This document shows, in pieces, positions 18,106 to 26,761 of a stretch of DNA of 64,000 nucleotides; positions within the stretch are counted from its first letter, which is position 1; each line of letters opens with the position of its first letter. The translations under genes were made by a program, and so were the position numbers. Under the pieces are notes generated by a model. That model did not search any database. It was given only the letters and a program-made list of their open reading frames with translations, and was not told the origin of the DNA. The stretch spans positions 173,664-237,663 of the forward strand of contig NZ_KE387015.1 in NCBI RefSeq assembly GCF_000429985.1, read 5' to 3'. Source of the DNA: Maridesulfovibrio bastinii DSM 16055. GTDB lineage: Bacteria > Desulfobacterota > Desulfovibrionia > Desulfovibrionales > Desulfovibrionaceae.

Positions 18106-19350
18106 ATGCCATACATCAGAAAAAGCCTTTTACAGCTGATTTTTTCCGGTTCTTTTATGAAACGCTGGAATGACAAGCTCCGTCCAATGGAACTTGTAGA
18201 AGTTGACAAGCAGGCCCATAAAATGATCGCAGCTTGGCTGCTCTTTATGCTTAACAGCAAAGAGCTTGGAGCGCGCGAGCGGATTGAACTGGGCAACGAA
18301 ATAATTGAAGGCGGAATATTCGATTATCTGTTCAGGATGGTCATAACAGACATAAAACCTCCTGTATTCTATAGAATAAAAGCCAATAAAGACCACTACC
18401 ATAAATTAACAATGTGGGTGCTTGAGCAGCTGCGCCCACGGCTTATGCCCCTTGGACGCGAGTTCTGGGAAAAACTCAGTAATTATCATTTAACCAGCCA
18501 CGAAGAATCACTTTCCGGACGGATACTTTCGGCGGCACACATGTATGCCAGCTATTCAGAATTCAAGCTCCTCAAAAATCTGAACCACCCGGACGAAGAA
18601 CTTCACGATATTGAACAGAACTTTAGGGACAATCTTAAAAAATCTTCCGACATTGCAGGAGTTTCTGACCTGCTCCATTCTGAAAACACGGTGTTGGGCA
18701 GATTTGCTGATCTCTGCGGAAGGCTGCGGTTTCAGACAAGATGGTCACAAACACCGAGAATACCTGAAACATCTGTTCTGGGACATGTTTTCATTGTCGC
18801 CACTTTTGCATGGTTCTTCAGTCATGAAGTCGGAGCCTGCCGCCTGCGCAGACAAAATAATTTTTTCAGCGGTCTGTTCCACGATCTGCCCGAGCTGCTG
18901 ACAAGAGATATTATCTCCCCGGTTAAAAAATCCGACCCGACAATAGGTGACATCATCAAAGAATATGAAGAGGATGAATTGGAAACCAAGATCATCGCCC
19001 CACTCATAAATGACGGGAAATCAGATTTAACCGACAGATTGAGCTACTTTTTAGGATTGGAAACAGGATCGGAATTCAACGCTACCGCCATAATTGACGG
19101 ATGTACTAAAAAGATAACCTCTGAAGAACTGAATTCCCGTTACAATGATGACGGCTATGACCCCAAGGATGGAGAGCTGCTTAAATTATGTGACCATCTG
19201 GCGGCTTTTATGGAGGCTTATTCCGCAGTCAGAAACGGTATAACTTCCCCGCAACTGCATCAGGCATACTGGCGGATATCTCAAAATTATATGAAAAATC
19301 CAGTTGTTGCAGGAATCCATATTGGTCCTTTGTTAGCTGATTTTGAATAG
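18106..19350 (+). CDS. HD-domain phosphohydrolase
   Basis: A 414-residue soluble protein. The HD signature is complete: H227 in SVLGHVFIVA, H259-D260 in GLFHDLPELLTRD, and D363 in LCDHLAAFMEAY. This subgroup (YfbR/HD_3 type) removes phosphate from nucleotides or acts on related substrates. The N-terminal 200 residues are helical and have no domain that I recognise. The gene is 30 bases after the cyclase-like gene with a good GGAG site and no terminator between, so the two are co-transcribed. A role in breaking down cyclic nucleotide or tuning the nucleotide pool is an inference from this pairing. Confidence 0.85.
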   Translation: MPYIRKSLLQLIFSGSFMKRWNDKLRPMELVEVDKQAHKMIAAWLLFMLNSKELGARERIELGNEIIEGGIFDYLFRMVITDIKPPVFYRIKANKDHYHKLTMWVLEQLRPRLMPLGREFWEKLSNYHLTSHEESLSGRILSAAHMYASYSEFKLLKNLNHPDEELHDIEQNFRDNLKKSSDIAGVSDLLHSENTVLGRFADLCGRLRFQTRWSQTPRIPETSVLGHVFIVATFAWFFSHEVGACRLRRQNNFFSGLFHDLPELLTRDIISPVKKSDPTIGDIIKEYEEDELETKIIAPLINDGKSDLTDRLSYFLGLETGSEFNATAIIDGCTKKITSEELNSRYNDDGYDPKDGELLKLCDHLAAFMEAYSAVRNGITSPQLHQAYWRISQNYMKNPVVAGIHIGPLLADFE

Positions 19351-19465
19351 CTCATAATTCAGGTACCCGATCAGGGCATAAAAATGTTGCCCGAAACAGC
19401 TCAGAGCAGTATACGGGATTTTAACTAAAACTTAATAACACACCAATATTCTTAAGGAGATGCAG

Positions 19466-19942
19466 ATGCTGCTCAGAAAAAGGGCATGGGACATGATGCG
19501 GGAAGAATTTGCAACAGTAAGTGAATCCGCAAGTCTTGCTGAAGCCATCCGCGTGCTGCGCGAAAGCATGAAAGAGACTCCGGAAAACAGTATTATTGTT
19601 GTCCTGAAAAAAAATGGAAATCCCAGAGGGGTTGTTTCCGTATGGACACTGCTTAAAGCTATTCAGGATGGAGTTTTCAAAGACGAAGAACTAAGTCTCA
19701 CAGAAAATGTTGACTGGGATGAAGCATTCAAAAGGGCAGGTGTGCTTTGCGCTGATGAACCTCTTGAAAAATATATTGATGAAAATTTCACCATGTTCAG
19801 GCCGACAGACCCTATGCTGGTTGTGCTGGAACTGATCCGTAAAAAACGTCAGCCGTGGGCTCTGGTTCAGGAAGGCGGAAAAGTAATCGGGGTTGTCATA
19901 GTTAGTGATATCTATCAGGAACTGACCCGCGATCTAGTGTAA
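19466..19942 (+). CDS. CBS-domain pair protein
   Basis: A 158-residue protein built of two CBS motifs (about 12-75 and 95-155), for example SLAEAIRVLRESMKETPEN with GNPRGVVSVWTLLKAI, and DPMLVVLELIRKKRQPWALV with KVIGVVIVSDIY. CBS pairs bind adenosine nucleotides and act as sensors. The start at 19466 (MLLRKRAWDMM) is preferred because AGGAG lies six bases upstream; the ATG at 19460 abuts the AGGAG directly and cannot use it. The gene follows the HD gene by 115 bases and is closed by the terminator at 19955. The partner is not known. Confidence 0.88.
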   Translation: MLLRKRAWDMMREEFATVSESASLAEAIRVLRESMKETPENSIIVVLKKNGNPRGVVSVWTLLKAIQDGVFKDEELSLTENVDWDEAFKRAGVLCADEPLEKYIDENFTMFRPTDPMLVVLELIRKKRQPWALVQEGGKVIGVVIVSDIYQELTRDLV

Positions 19943-19954
19943 TGAAATAAAAGC

Positions 19955-19998
19955 AAATGTCCCGTTTTCAAACTTTGAAAGCGGGACATTTTTTTTAA
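19955..19998. terminator. Bidirectional terminator between the CBS and HD-GYP genes
   Basis: AAATGTCCCGTTTTCA, a five-base loop, then TGAAAGCGGGACATTT and a run of T. It lies between convergent genes and has A and T runs on both flanks. Confidence 0.88.
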
Positions 19999-20000
19999 GT

Positions 20001-21011
20001 CTACTTTTTAGTCAGCGCCCAGGCTTGAAGAGTTTTTACCACCTCAATGTCATATTCCTTGCTTTGCCCTAAAATCATAGCGGCTTCAGCCGGTGGATAT
20101 GTCTTTGCGTAGGCCCTTTTGGTCGTCATAGCACAAAAAGAATCAACTGCGGCGCAAAGACGGCCTATCTTACTGATATCCCGGCCTGATTTCTTCTGGG
20201 GATAACCTTTTCCGTTCAGCCGCTCATGGTGTTCGAGAACGCATTTCTCGATTTCGGGATATTTCAAATCAAGTTTCGCAAGCATTTCATAACCAAGCAT
20301 AGGATGTTTATCCACCTTGGAACGCTCGTCAGGAGTCAGCGGTTTATCTTTATCACGTATAAAAGCCGGGATTTTGGTCATTCCCAGATCATGGAGAAAC
20401 AACCCGGCTGTAAGTCTGTTGAAATGATCCCTTCCAACCTGATTTTTTGAAAAATTCTCAGATTCCATTTTTATATAGGTAGCCAGACCTAAAATTCCGG
20501 TATTAACGCTATGGTTGGGCAGAGAATGTTCAGTATGGATTCTTTTAGCCAGTGCTCTGATCCGATAAACATCATTCCAAAGGTATTCGGTGAGAACCAT
20601 CAAATCCACCCAGACCTTTTCAAAAACAGCAGGCACAGGCTGATCAAGAAATTCGCCAAGCTTCATAGTTAAAGCTTCAAGAAAAATATCAGCAATTTCG
20701 CTTTCTTTAAGGTTTTTATCAATAAGAACAAGATCAAGCTGATAAGCAATATGTTTTACATAAACAGGATGATCGCTTCTGGAAACAAAAATCAAACCTT
20801 CAGAAACAAGACGGGATAATTCTTCAATCTGTTCCTTGGACAGTCTTTCACCCACTTTATAATAGGGGGAAATTCTGCCAACATCCTCTTTGAATAAATA
20901 TATATTCAATGGAGGCCTAAATTTATTGAAACTTTGAAGAATTTCAGAACTGATCTGATAATATTCTTCATTCAACCCGTCAGGGACTTCCATCCTAGCT
21001 TTTGCGTTCAT
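20001..21011 (-). CDS. HD-GYP domain protein (putative cyclic-di-GMP phosphodiesterase)
   Basis: Cytoplasmic, 336 residues from the preferred ATG at 21011 (AGGAAA eight bases upstream); a TTG at 21050 would add 13 residues. The N-terminal 150 residues have no receiver or PAS domain that I can name. The C-terminal HD-GYP domain is complete: NHSVNTGIL, LFLHDLGMTKIPAFI, KHPMLGYEML, LEHHERLNGKGYP and CAAVDSFCAMTT. In the usual HHExxDGxGYP motif the Asp is replaced by Asn here. Members hydrolyse cyclic-di-GMP to pGpG or GMP. It is convergent with the CBS gene and divergent from mraZ. Confidence 0.88.
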   Translation of the reverse strand: MNAKARMEVPDGLNEEYYQISSEILQSFNKFRPPLNIYLFKEDVGRISPYYKVGERLSKEQIEELSRLVSEGLIFVSRSDHPVYVKHIAYQLDLVLIDKNLKESEIADIFLEALTMKLGEFLDQPVPAVFEKVWVDLMVLTEYLWNDVYRIRALAKRIHTEHSLPNHSVNTGILGLATYIKMESENFSKNQVGRDHFNRLTAGLFLHDLGMTKIPAFIRDKDKPLTPDERSKVDKHPMLGYEMLAKLDLKYPEIEKCVLEHHERLNGKGYPQKKSGRDISKIGRLCAAVDSFCAMTTKRAYAKTYPPAEAAMILGQSKEYDIEVVKTLQAWALTKK

Positions 21012-21188
21012 ACCGTTTCCTGTATTGAAATTCCGTTTTCTGACCAGCAAACCTGACTATTTTGATTAGTTTTTTCAGAATGTTAGCAGTACACAAAGAA
21101 AATGTACCTACAGCCCCGCATTTGAAAAGACCTCAAATTTATTCAAAATCCACTTTTGCCTATATCATTCATAATTGCATTCGTGAAG

Positions 21189-21223
21189 TATTCTAAAGGA
21201 CGGTCCTTTTATTTTTTAGAATA
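21189..21223. promoter_or_regulatory. Nested inverted repeats between the HD-GYP gene and mraZ
   Basis: In the 433-base gap 21012-21444, an outer perfect repeat TATTCTAAA (21189-21197) pairs with TTTAGAATA (21215-21223). The inner palindrome AAAGGACGGTCCTTT (21195-21209) shares three bases with the outer left arm. A second palindrome ACATAATTATGT is at 21255-21266. The gap is very AT-rich and otherwise holds only the mraZ control region. Confidence 0.35.
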
Positions 21224-21364
21224 TTTTTCCAGAATCTTCATAAAAAAATAATGAACATAATTATGTCCTATTATTTTTCATATATTCAGCTCTTTACCCA
21301 TATTACGAACATTTTCCTCAACAGTTTTAAACATAATTTCACCTGTCAATTTACAATAAGGGTA

Positions 21365-21442
21365 TTGACTTTTCGACTATTTTCCCACACAGGTGGGGAG
21401 ACGGGGGGAATTGGTGGTAGAACGTGTAATATGGTGGTAGAT
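21365..21442 (+). promoter_or_regulatory. mraZ promoter region and MraZ-box-like repeats
   Basis: G-rich ten-base direct repeats precede mraZ: GTGGGGAGAC (21393), GGGGGGAATT (21403), GGTGGTAGAA (21413), a weaker unit (21423), and GGTGGTAGAT (21433). MraZ in other bacteria binds TGGGA-like repeats with this ten-base spacing and represses the dcw operon. The last repeat also provides the Shine-Dalgarno bases, so binding would touch the translation start region. TTGACT at 21365 is a possible -35 but no good -10 was found. Confidence 0.7.
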
Positions 21443-21444
21443 GA

Positions 21445-21894
21445 ATGAAATTTCGTGGTCATGTACATCGCAGTCTCGATCCGAAAGGCAGACTGATGCT
21501 CACACCAGAGTTCCGGGATCAAGTCTATAAAGACTCCCCGGACGGTCGCGTGACCCTGACAATTTTTGAAGGCAATATCGTTGGTTTTACTCCTCCTGAC
21601 TGGGATGAGCTTGAAAAACAGCTTTCTGCTATCAAGAATCCCAGCCGCAGCCTTAGGAATTTCATCCGCATTACCATATCCGGTTCTGAAGACCTGACCC
21701 TCGATAAACAGGGCCGCATCACCATCCCCTCCCATCTGCGCAAAAGCGGAAAGCTTGAAAAGGACGTTGTCCTTGCCGGTGTCGGAGATCGTTTCGAAAT
21801 TTGGGATAAGAGAGCTTACGAAGAGCTGCTTACTCAGGATTTCAACGACGTATCCGATGAACTGTCGCAGGCTGGAGTGGATCTCCCCTTCTAA
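21445..21894 (+). CDS. mraZ: Transcriptional regulator MraZ
   Basis: A DNA-binding protein of 149 residues that forms ring-shaped oligomers and represses the division and cell-wall operon in other bacteria. Two SpoVT-AbrB-like halves are visible, each with the DxxGR loop: SLDPKGRLMLTPEFRD and TLDKQGRITIPSHLRK. It is the first gene of the dcw cluster and sits behind an array of G-rich ten-base repeats that resembles its own operator. Length and position are normal. The gap to rsmH is 111 bases. Confidence 0.97.
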   Translation: MKFRGHVHRSLDPKGRLMLTPEFRDQVYKDSPDGRVTLTIFEGNIVGFTPPDWDELEKQLSAIKNPSRSLRNFIRITISGSEDLTLDKQGRITIPSHLRKSGKLEKDVVLAGVGDRFEIWDKRAYEELLTQDFNDVSDELSQAGVDLPF

Positions 21895-22005
21895 GCTGAT
21901 CCTCCTCTCCGCTTTGCCATACGGTACTTAATCGATGTTGTCGATTCAACCACTTGAAACTTTATTACACAAACCACCGGACCTTCTGGAGATTCTCCCC
22001 CTAAA

Positions 22006-22998
22006 ATGAAACTCCGGGGCCTGATATTTATGGAAAACAAAAATACGGATCCGGCAAGGATTCATACCTCTGTTCTTTTAAATGAAATAATCCAGTGGCT
22101 TAATCCAAAAAGTGGAGGCAGGTATCTGGACGGTACTTTAGGTATGGGCGGGCATAGTTCCGCAATACTTGAAGCAGGCGGTCCTGACTGCCAGCTTGTC
22201 GGATTGGACAGAGATGAGGAAGCCCTAGAACTGGCTGGTGTCAGACTGGCACCCTTCGGCGAACGGGCAAACCGGTTTCATCTGGCTTTCAGCCATTTTG
22301 AAGCCGCTCTTGACGAACTTGGCTGGGATAAAATTGACGGAGTTGTTCTGGACCTCGGAGTATCATCACTCCATCTGGATGAAGCTGCCAGAGGTTTCAG
22401 CTTTATTAAAGACGGACCGCTGGATATGCGCATGGACCCTTCCGGGGGCATGCCTCCGGCATCAACTCTGGTTAACAAGGGGTCTTTCTCGGACCTAACC
22501 AGAATATTGAGACTTTACGGCGAAGAACCGATGGCCCCGAGAATTGTTAAGGCCATCATCAAAGCCAGAGAAGAAAAAAAGATTGAAACGACTCTGGAAC
22601 TGGCTTCGATCGTTGAAAAGGCTTATCCGGCAAAACGCAGGGCTCAATCCCGCAATCACCCGGCAACCAAGACTTTTCAGGGACTTCGGATAGCAGTCAA
22701 CTCAGAGCTGGATGAGCTTTCCGAATTTTTGAGACTTATTCCGGAAAGACTGAATCCGGGAGCAAGGGTTGCAATTATTTCCTTCCACTCGCTGGAAGAC
22801 CGGGTCGTTAAAAGATCTTTCAGGGAAGAAGCTCGCGAGTGCACCTGTCCTCCGAGGCAGCCGATATGTACCTGCGGCAAAAAAGCAAGGCTTAAAGTTC
22901 TCACTAAAAAGCCTCAGCTTCCCGGAGAAGAAGAGCTTGAAAACAATCCGCGCAGCCGTAGCGCAAAACTGAGAGTGGCGGAAAGAATTGATGGCTGA
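22006..22998 (+). CDS. rsmH: 16S rRNA (cytosine-N4)-methyltransferase RsmH
   Basis: Methylates N4 of C1402 in 16S rRNA with S-adenosylmethionine. Motifs: HTSVLLNEII, DGTLGMGGHSSAIL (cofactor loop), VVLDLGVSSLHLDE, FSFIKDGPLDMRMD and AIISFHSLEDRVVKR, plus the Cys-rich tail CTCPPRQPICTCGKKAR. At 330 residues it is normal. The start may be ATG 22006 or ATG 22030 (MENKNT); neither has an ideal site, since GGAG is 14 bases before 22006. It overlaps ftsL by 8 bases. Confidence 0.96.
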   Translation: MKLRGLIFMENKNTDPARIHTSVLLNEIIQWLNPKSGGRYLDGTLGMGGHSSAILEAGGPDCQLVGLDRDEEALELAGVRLAPFGERANRFHLAFSHFEAALDELGWDKIDGVVLDLGVSSLHLDEAARGFSFIKDGPLDMRMDPSGGMPPASTLVNKGSFSDLTRILRLYGEEPMAPRIVKAIIKAREEKKIETTLELASIVEKAYPAKRRAQSRNHPATKTFQGLRIAVNSELDELSEFLRLIPERLNPGARVAIISFHSLEDRVVKRSFREEARECTCPPRQPICTCGKKARLKVLTKKPQLPGEEELENNPRSRSAKLRVAERIDG

Positions 22999-23311
22999 AA
23001 AAAGACAGGGAGAATCAGACAATAAAAATATAGCCCTGACCATGACGGTTATGGTCATAACCGCTCTGATTCTGGGTCTTGTTTCAGTCTGGCTCAATAT
23101 AGAACGTGTGGACAAGGCTTACGAATTCAGACGCATGGAAAGAGAGCTTAATGAAAAAAAGGCTCTCGCCACGAAACTGGAAGTTGAAAGAGACAATCTC
23201 TTATCACCGCTGAGACTGAGAAAACTGGCCAAAGAATATGGCTACGGACCGGCCTCTCAGGGGCAGATAAGAAAACCACGTAAAGGGGCGTCAAAAAATT
23301 CGCCCGAATAG
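22991..23311 (+). CDS. ftsL: Cell division protein FtsL
   Basis: A small bitopic divisome protein of about 106 residues. It has a short cytoplasmic head, one membrane segment (about 15-37: ALTMTVMVITALILGLVSVW) and a periplasmic coiled coil (RMERELNEKKALATKLEVE). The fold links FtsB/FtsQ to FtsI and FtsW. Start ATG 22991 overlaps the rsmH stop by 8 bases. Sequence conservation in this family is low, so the name rests on topology, size and position between rsmH and ftsI. The C-terminal tail is basic. Confidence 0.85.
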   Translation: MAEKRQGESDNKNIALTMTVMVITALILGLVSVWLNIERVDKAYEFRRMERELNEKKALATKLEVERDNLLSPLRLRKLAKEYGYGPASQGQIRKPRKGASKNSPE

Positions 23312-23332
23312 ACAAAGGCAGGAGCAGATCTG

Positions 23333-25282
23333 ATGGCTAAGAAAAAGAAACAGAGCATGAAATCAAGCAGTTTAAAGCTGCTGTTCATCATGGTCCTTTT
23401 CGCCATCATCTGGACGGCTCTTCTTGGAAGAGCTGCGTGGCTTCAACTTTATCAGGGACCGGAGCTGCGCCAACTCGCTTTGCGGCAGCATCTTGCTGCG
23501 GAGCTTCAGCGAGGCGAACGCGGACGGATATACGACCGCAACGGCAACCTTCTCGCAACCAGTGTTGAAGCCGAGTCTGTTTATCTGCGCCCTGTAAAAG
23601 TGGTCAATGTCAACGATACGGCAGCTAAACTTTCAGAGATTGTAGGAATTTCACGCAGTACTCTGCGCAAAAAGCTTTCGAGTAAACGAAATTTTATCTG
23701 GATAAAACGTCAGGTTGATGACCGTGTCGCCGCAAAAATCAGACAGGCCGATCTTCCAGGTGTTTATCTGACCAAAGAATTTGCAAGATTATATCCAAAC
23801 AACCACCTTGCCGGACAGCTGATCGGTTTTGTCGGGGTTGATGGAAAAGGTCTTGAAGGTATTGAAAAGAAAATGAACTTCAGGCTGACCGGTAAGAAAG
23901 CCCAGTTTGTTGTTCAGCGTGATGCATCGGGAAGAAGGCTCTACCTTGATGCATCAGGACATGAAGTGAACACCAGAGGAGAAGATGTCCGGCTGACAAT
24001 TGACGCGCATCTTCAGGCTATTACTGAAAATGCTCTGGTGGAAGCGGTTAAGAAGAACAGCGGCAGATGGGGTTCTGCTGTTGTTGTTGATGTTGCCAGC
24101 GGAGACATACTCGCTATGGCTAACTGCCCGCGTTTCAACCCGAACACGTTCCGCAAAAGTTCGCCTAAAATATGGCGTGACCATGCGGTTCTTGATGTCG
24201 TTGAACCGGGTTCAACAATGAAACCGGTACTTTTTGCGGCAGCCCTTGAGCATGGAGTGATCACCCCTGAAAAGCTTTATGACTGCGAAGGTGGAAGATG
24301 GAAAATCAACGGACAGTACATCAGAGACACGCATCGCTATCACTGGCTGCCGGCGCATAAAATTCTGAGATACTCAAGCAATATCGGCAGTGCAAAGATT
24401 GGCATGGAGCTTGGTGTTCAGAATTATTACTATTTTTTAAAAGACATAGGCTTCGGAAGTTCGACTGATTTAGGAGTTCCGGGAGAAAGGGACGGCTCAA
24501 TAAGACCTCCTTCACAATGGAATGAATTCGATCTTGCCGCAGCCTCTTTCGGTCAGGGAATAGGAGTAACGGCAGTGCAAATGGCGAAAGCCTTTTTGTG
24601 CATTGCCAACAAAGGGGTTGTAAAACCTTTAAGGCTGATCATTGACGAGGACCAGCAAAAGACAACGCCCAGAAGACTGTTCAGTGAAAAAACGGCAGAC
24701 ACCGTTCTTTCCATGATGCGGGAAGTAGTCCAGCTGGATGGAACAGGACAGCGGGCCAGAATTCCCGGAATAACCGTAGCCGGAAAAACCGGGACAGCTC
24801 AGAAAGCAACCCGCAACGGCAGAGGATACGGACAGGAACATCTGGCATCATTTGTCGGAATGATTCCCGGAGATAATCCGCAGTATCTGGTTGTTGTCAT
24901 GGTTGATGACCCGAGACCGAATCATTACGGAGGGGTTGTTGCAGCACCGGCAGTGAAACAGATTATGGTCCGTTCACTGGCATACTTCGGAAGGCTGCCG
25001 GAGGGCGAGGAAAAACACTCTGACCCTGTTCTGGCCGCTCTGGGTAAAAAGCCTATGCCTAGACAGGCTGTTAAAGCTGCCGACCCGTCAATTCTGGCGG
25101 CAGGCAAAACAATGCCCGACCTGACGGGAATGCCACTGCGCAGAGCTGTGGAAGTACTGGTTCGTAAAGGTTTTGTTCCACAAATCCGTGGAAAGGGAAT
25201 GACTGTAAATAAACAACTGCCGGAGGCCGGAAAAGAATGGCCTCAGAAGGCAGGAGATAAAATAACTCTCTGGCTTTCTTAA
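23333..25282 (+). CDS. ftsI: Peptidoglycan transpeptidase FtsI (PBP3) with PASTA domain
   Basis: The septal class B penicillin-binding protein, which crosslinks peptides at the division site with FtsW. One N-terminal membrane segment (about 13-32) precedes the pedestal domain (GERGRIYDRNGNLLATS). Catalytic motifs: GSTMKPV (Ser about 294), YSSNIGS and KTGTAQ (Lys about 485). The last 65 residues form a PASTA domain (MPDLTGMPLRRAVEVLVRKG), more common in Gram-positive and deltaproteobacterial homologues than in E. coli FtsI. At 649 residues it is normal for that subgroup. Start ATG 23333 has AGGAG upstream. The gap to murE is 30 bases. Confidence 0.96.
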   Translation: MAKKKKQSMKSSSLKLLFIMVLFAIIWTALLGRAAWLQLYQGPELRQLALRQHLAAELQRGERGRIYDRNGNLLATSVEAESVYLRPVKVVNVNDTAAKLSEIVGISRSTLRKKLSSKRNFIWIKRQVDDRVAAKIRQADLPGVYLTKEFARLYPNNHLAGQLIGFVGVDGKGLEGIEKKMNFRLTGKKAQFVVQRDASGRRLYLDASGHEVNTRGEDVRLTIDAHLQAITENALVEAVKKNSGRWGSAVVVDVASGDILAMANCPRFNPNTFRKSSPKIWRDHAVLDVVEPGSTMKPVLFAAALEHGVITPEKLYDCEGGRWKINGQYIRDTHRYHWLPAHKILRYSSNIGSAKIGMELGVQNYYYFLKDIGFGSSTDLGVPGERDGSIRPPSQWNEFDLAAASFGQGIGVTAVQMAKAFLCIANKGVVKPLRLIIDEDQQKTTPRRLFSEKTADTVLSMMREVVQLDGTGQRARIPGITVAGKTGTAQKATRNGRGYGQEHLASFVGMIPGDNPQYLVVVMVDDPRPNHYGGVVAAPAVKQIMVRSLAYFGRLPEGEEKHSDPVLAALGKKPMPRQAVKAADPSILAAGKTMPDLTGMPLRRAVEVLVRKGFVPQIRGKGMTVNKQLPEAGKEWPQKAGDKITLWLS

Positions 25283-25312
25283 ATTTTAAGAATGACACAA
25301 GGCGATTTGTAG

Positions 25313-26761
25313 ATGTTTGATGAAAAAGGCTGGAAGAAACTTCTTCAATTAAGCGCAGACAAAGTAAATGTGCGCACCGACTCCAGAAAAGTGGAACCGG
25401 GTGATATTTTTGTTGCCATTCCCGGACCAAAACAGAATGGAGCCGACTTTATTCCGCAGGCCGTGGAAAAAGGCGCAGCCTATATACTGACATGCGCAGA
25501 AATAAAAGAATGCGAAGCTGAAGTTATCCGCCACCCTGATCCGGCCGCGGCTCTCGGTGAACTTGCCAGAGCATATTTTAAAACGGACAGACTTAAACTT
25601 AAAGTTGTTGGAATAACCGGGACTAACGGCAAGACAACTGTTTCTTATCTGATTGAACATCTTTTAAGCAGCGCCGGGATGAAAGTTGGAGTGCTTGGCA
25701 CCGTGGCTTACCGCTGGCCCGGATTTAAAATTGACGCTCCGCTGACAACACCGGACTGCTGGACCCTGCACAGCTACATTGCAAAAATGGAAGCAGACGG
25801 CGTGGATGTAGCCGTAATGGAAGTTTCTTCTCATGCTCTGCACCAGAACAGGGCCGCCGGTATAGAATTCGATTGCGCTGTGCTGACAAACGTCACTCAG
25901 GACCATCTGGATTACCACGGTGATATGGAATCATATTTTGAGGCAAAATCCCTGCTCTTTAAAAGCTGTCCCCGTGAAGGCAAGCAGGCCGTAATCAATT
26001 ACGATGATCCCTACGGCAAAAGACTTCTTGAAGACTACTCCCCGGCCACAGGATTCGGACTTACAGATCCTTACGAAAGCAAAGCCGACCAGCTTCATGG
26101 AGAAATGCTTTCCTGCACCGGTAACGGCCTGCACTTGAAGATGACTTACAAGGGTCAAAGCTGGGAACTGGATTCAGACCTCATCGGCAGACATAACGGT
26201 TCAAACCTGCTTGCTGCGCAGGGAGTAGGACTGTTCTTCGGACTTACAGCTGAAGACATGAAGAAATTTTCTTCATTCCACGGTGTCCCCGGAAGACTCG
26301 AAAGAGTCCGTAATGACAAGGGACTGAATATTTTTGTTGATTATGCACATACTCCTGATGCTCTGGACAATGTCCTTTCAACTCTGAACGAACTCGACTT
26401 TGAACGGGTTATCACTGTTTTCGGCTGCGGAGGAGATAGAGACCGCACAAAACGGCCGTTAATGGGTAAAGCCGTATGTTCCAAAACAGACATTGCAGTT
26501 ATGACGTCAGACAATCCGAGAACTGAAAATCCCGAAGCAATTCTTGATGATATCAGACCGGGGCTTTCCTCCTGCACCGAAGTAATAGAGGAAGTAGACC
26601 GTTCAAAGGCCATCAGAAAAGCTGTTGAAATAATGAACAGCAATGATGTGCTGCTGATAGCAGGCAAGGGCCATGAAACTTATCAGATTGTCGGCACCAC
26701 CAAGCATCCTTTCAGTGACTCTGAAGAAGTTACGAAAGCTTTAGGGGAGATTTACGCTTGA
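25313..26761 (+). CDS. murE: UDP-MurNAc-tripeptide synthetase MurE (meso-DAP type)
   Basis: Cytoplasmic Mur ligase that adds the third amino acid to UDP-MurNAc-L-Ala-D-Glu, using ATP. Motifs: GITGTNGKTTVSYL (P-loop), VMEVSSHAL, NVTQDHLDYHG with the carbamylated Lys region downstream, and FVDYAHTPD. DNPR at residues about 400-403 is the signature of meso-diaminopimelate-adding enzymes, so this organism has a DAP-type wall. At 482 residues it is normal. The last 4 bases overlap the start of murF. Confidence 0.97.
   Translation: MFDEKGWKKLLQLSADKVNVRTDSRKVEPGDIFVAIPGPKQNGADFIPQAVEKGAAYILTCAEIKECEAEVIRHPDPAAALGELARAYFKTDRLKLKVVGITGTNGKTTVSYLIEHLLSSAGMKVGVLGTVAYRWPGFKIDAPLTTPDCWTLHSYIAKMEADGVDVAVMEVSSHALHQNRAAGIEFDCAVLTNVTQDHLDYHGDMESYFEAKSLLFKSCPREGKQAVINYDDPYGKRLLEDYSPATGFGLTDPYESKADQLHGEMLSCTGNGLHLKMTYKGQSWELDSDLIGRHNGSNLLAAQGVGLFFGLTAEDMKKFSSFHGVPGRLERVRNDKGLNIFVDYAHTPDALDNVLSTLNELDFERVITVFGCGGDRDRTKRPLMGKAVCSKTDIAVMTSDNPRTENPEAILDDIRPGLSSCTEVIEEVDRSKAIRKAVEIMNSNDVLLIAGKGHETYQIVGTTKHPFSDSEEVTKALGEIYA

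Noticed and set aside
23333..25282. FtsI as a Gram-positive-type PASTA kinase-associated PBP acquired by transfer
   Set aside because: The PASTA tail is real, but gene order, codon use and coupling to neighbours are native. PASTA-bearing FtsI proteins occur in related proteobacteria.
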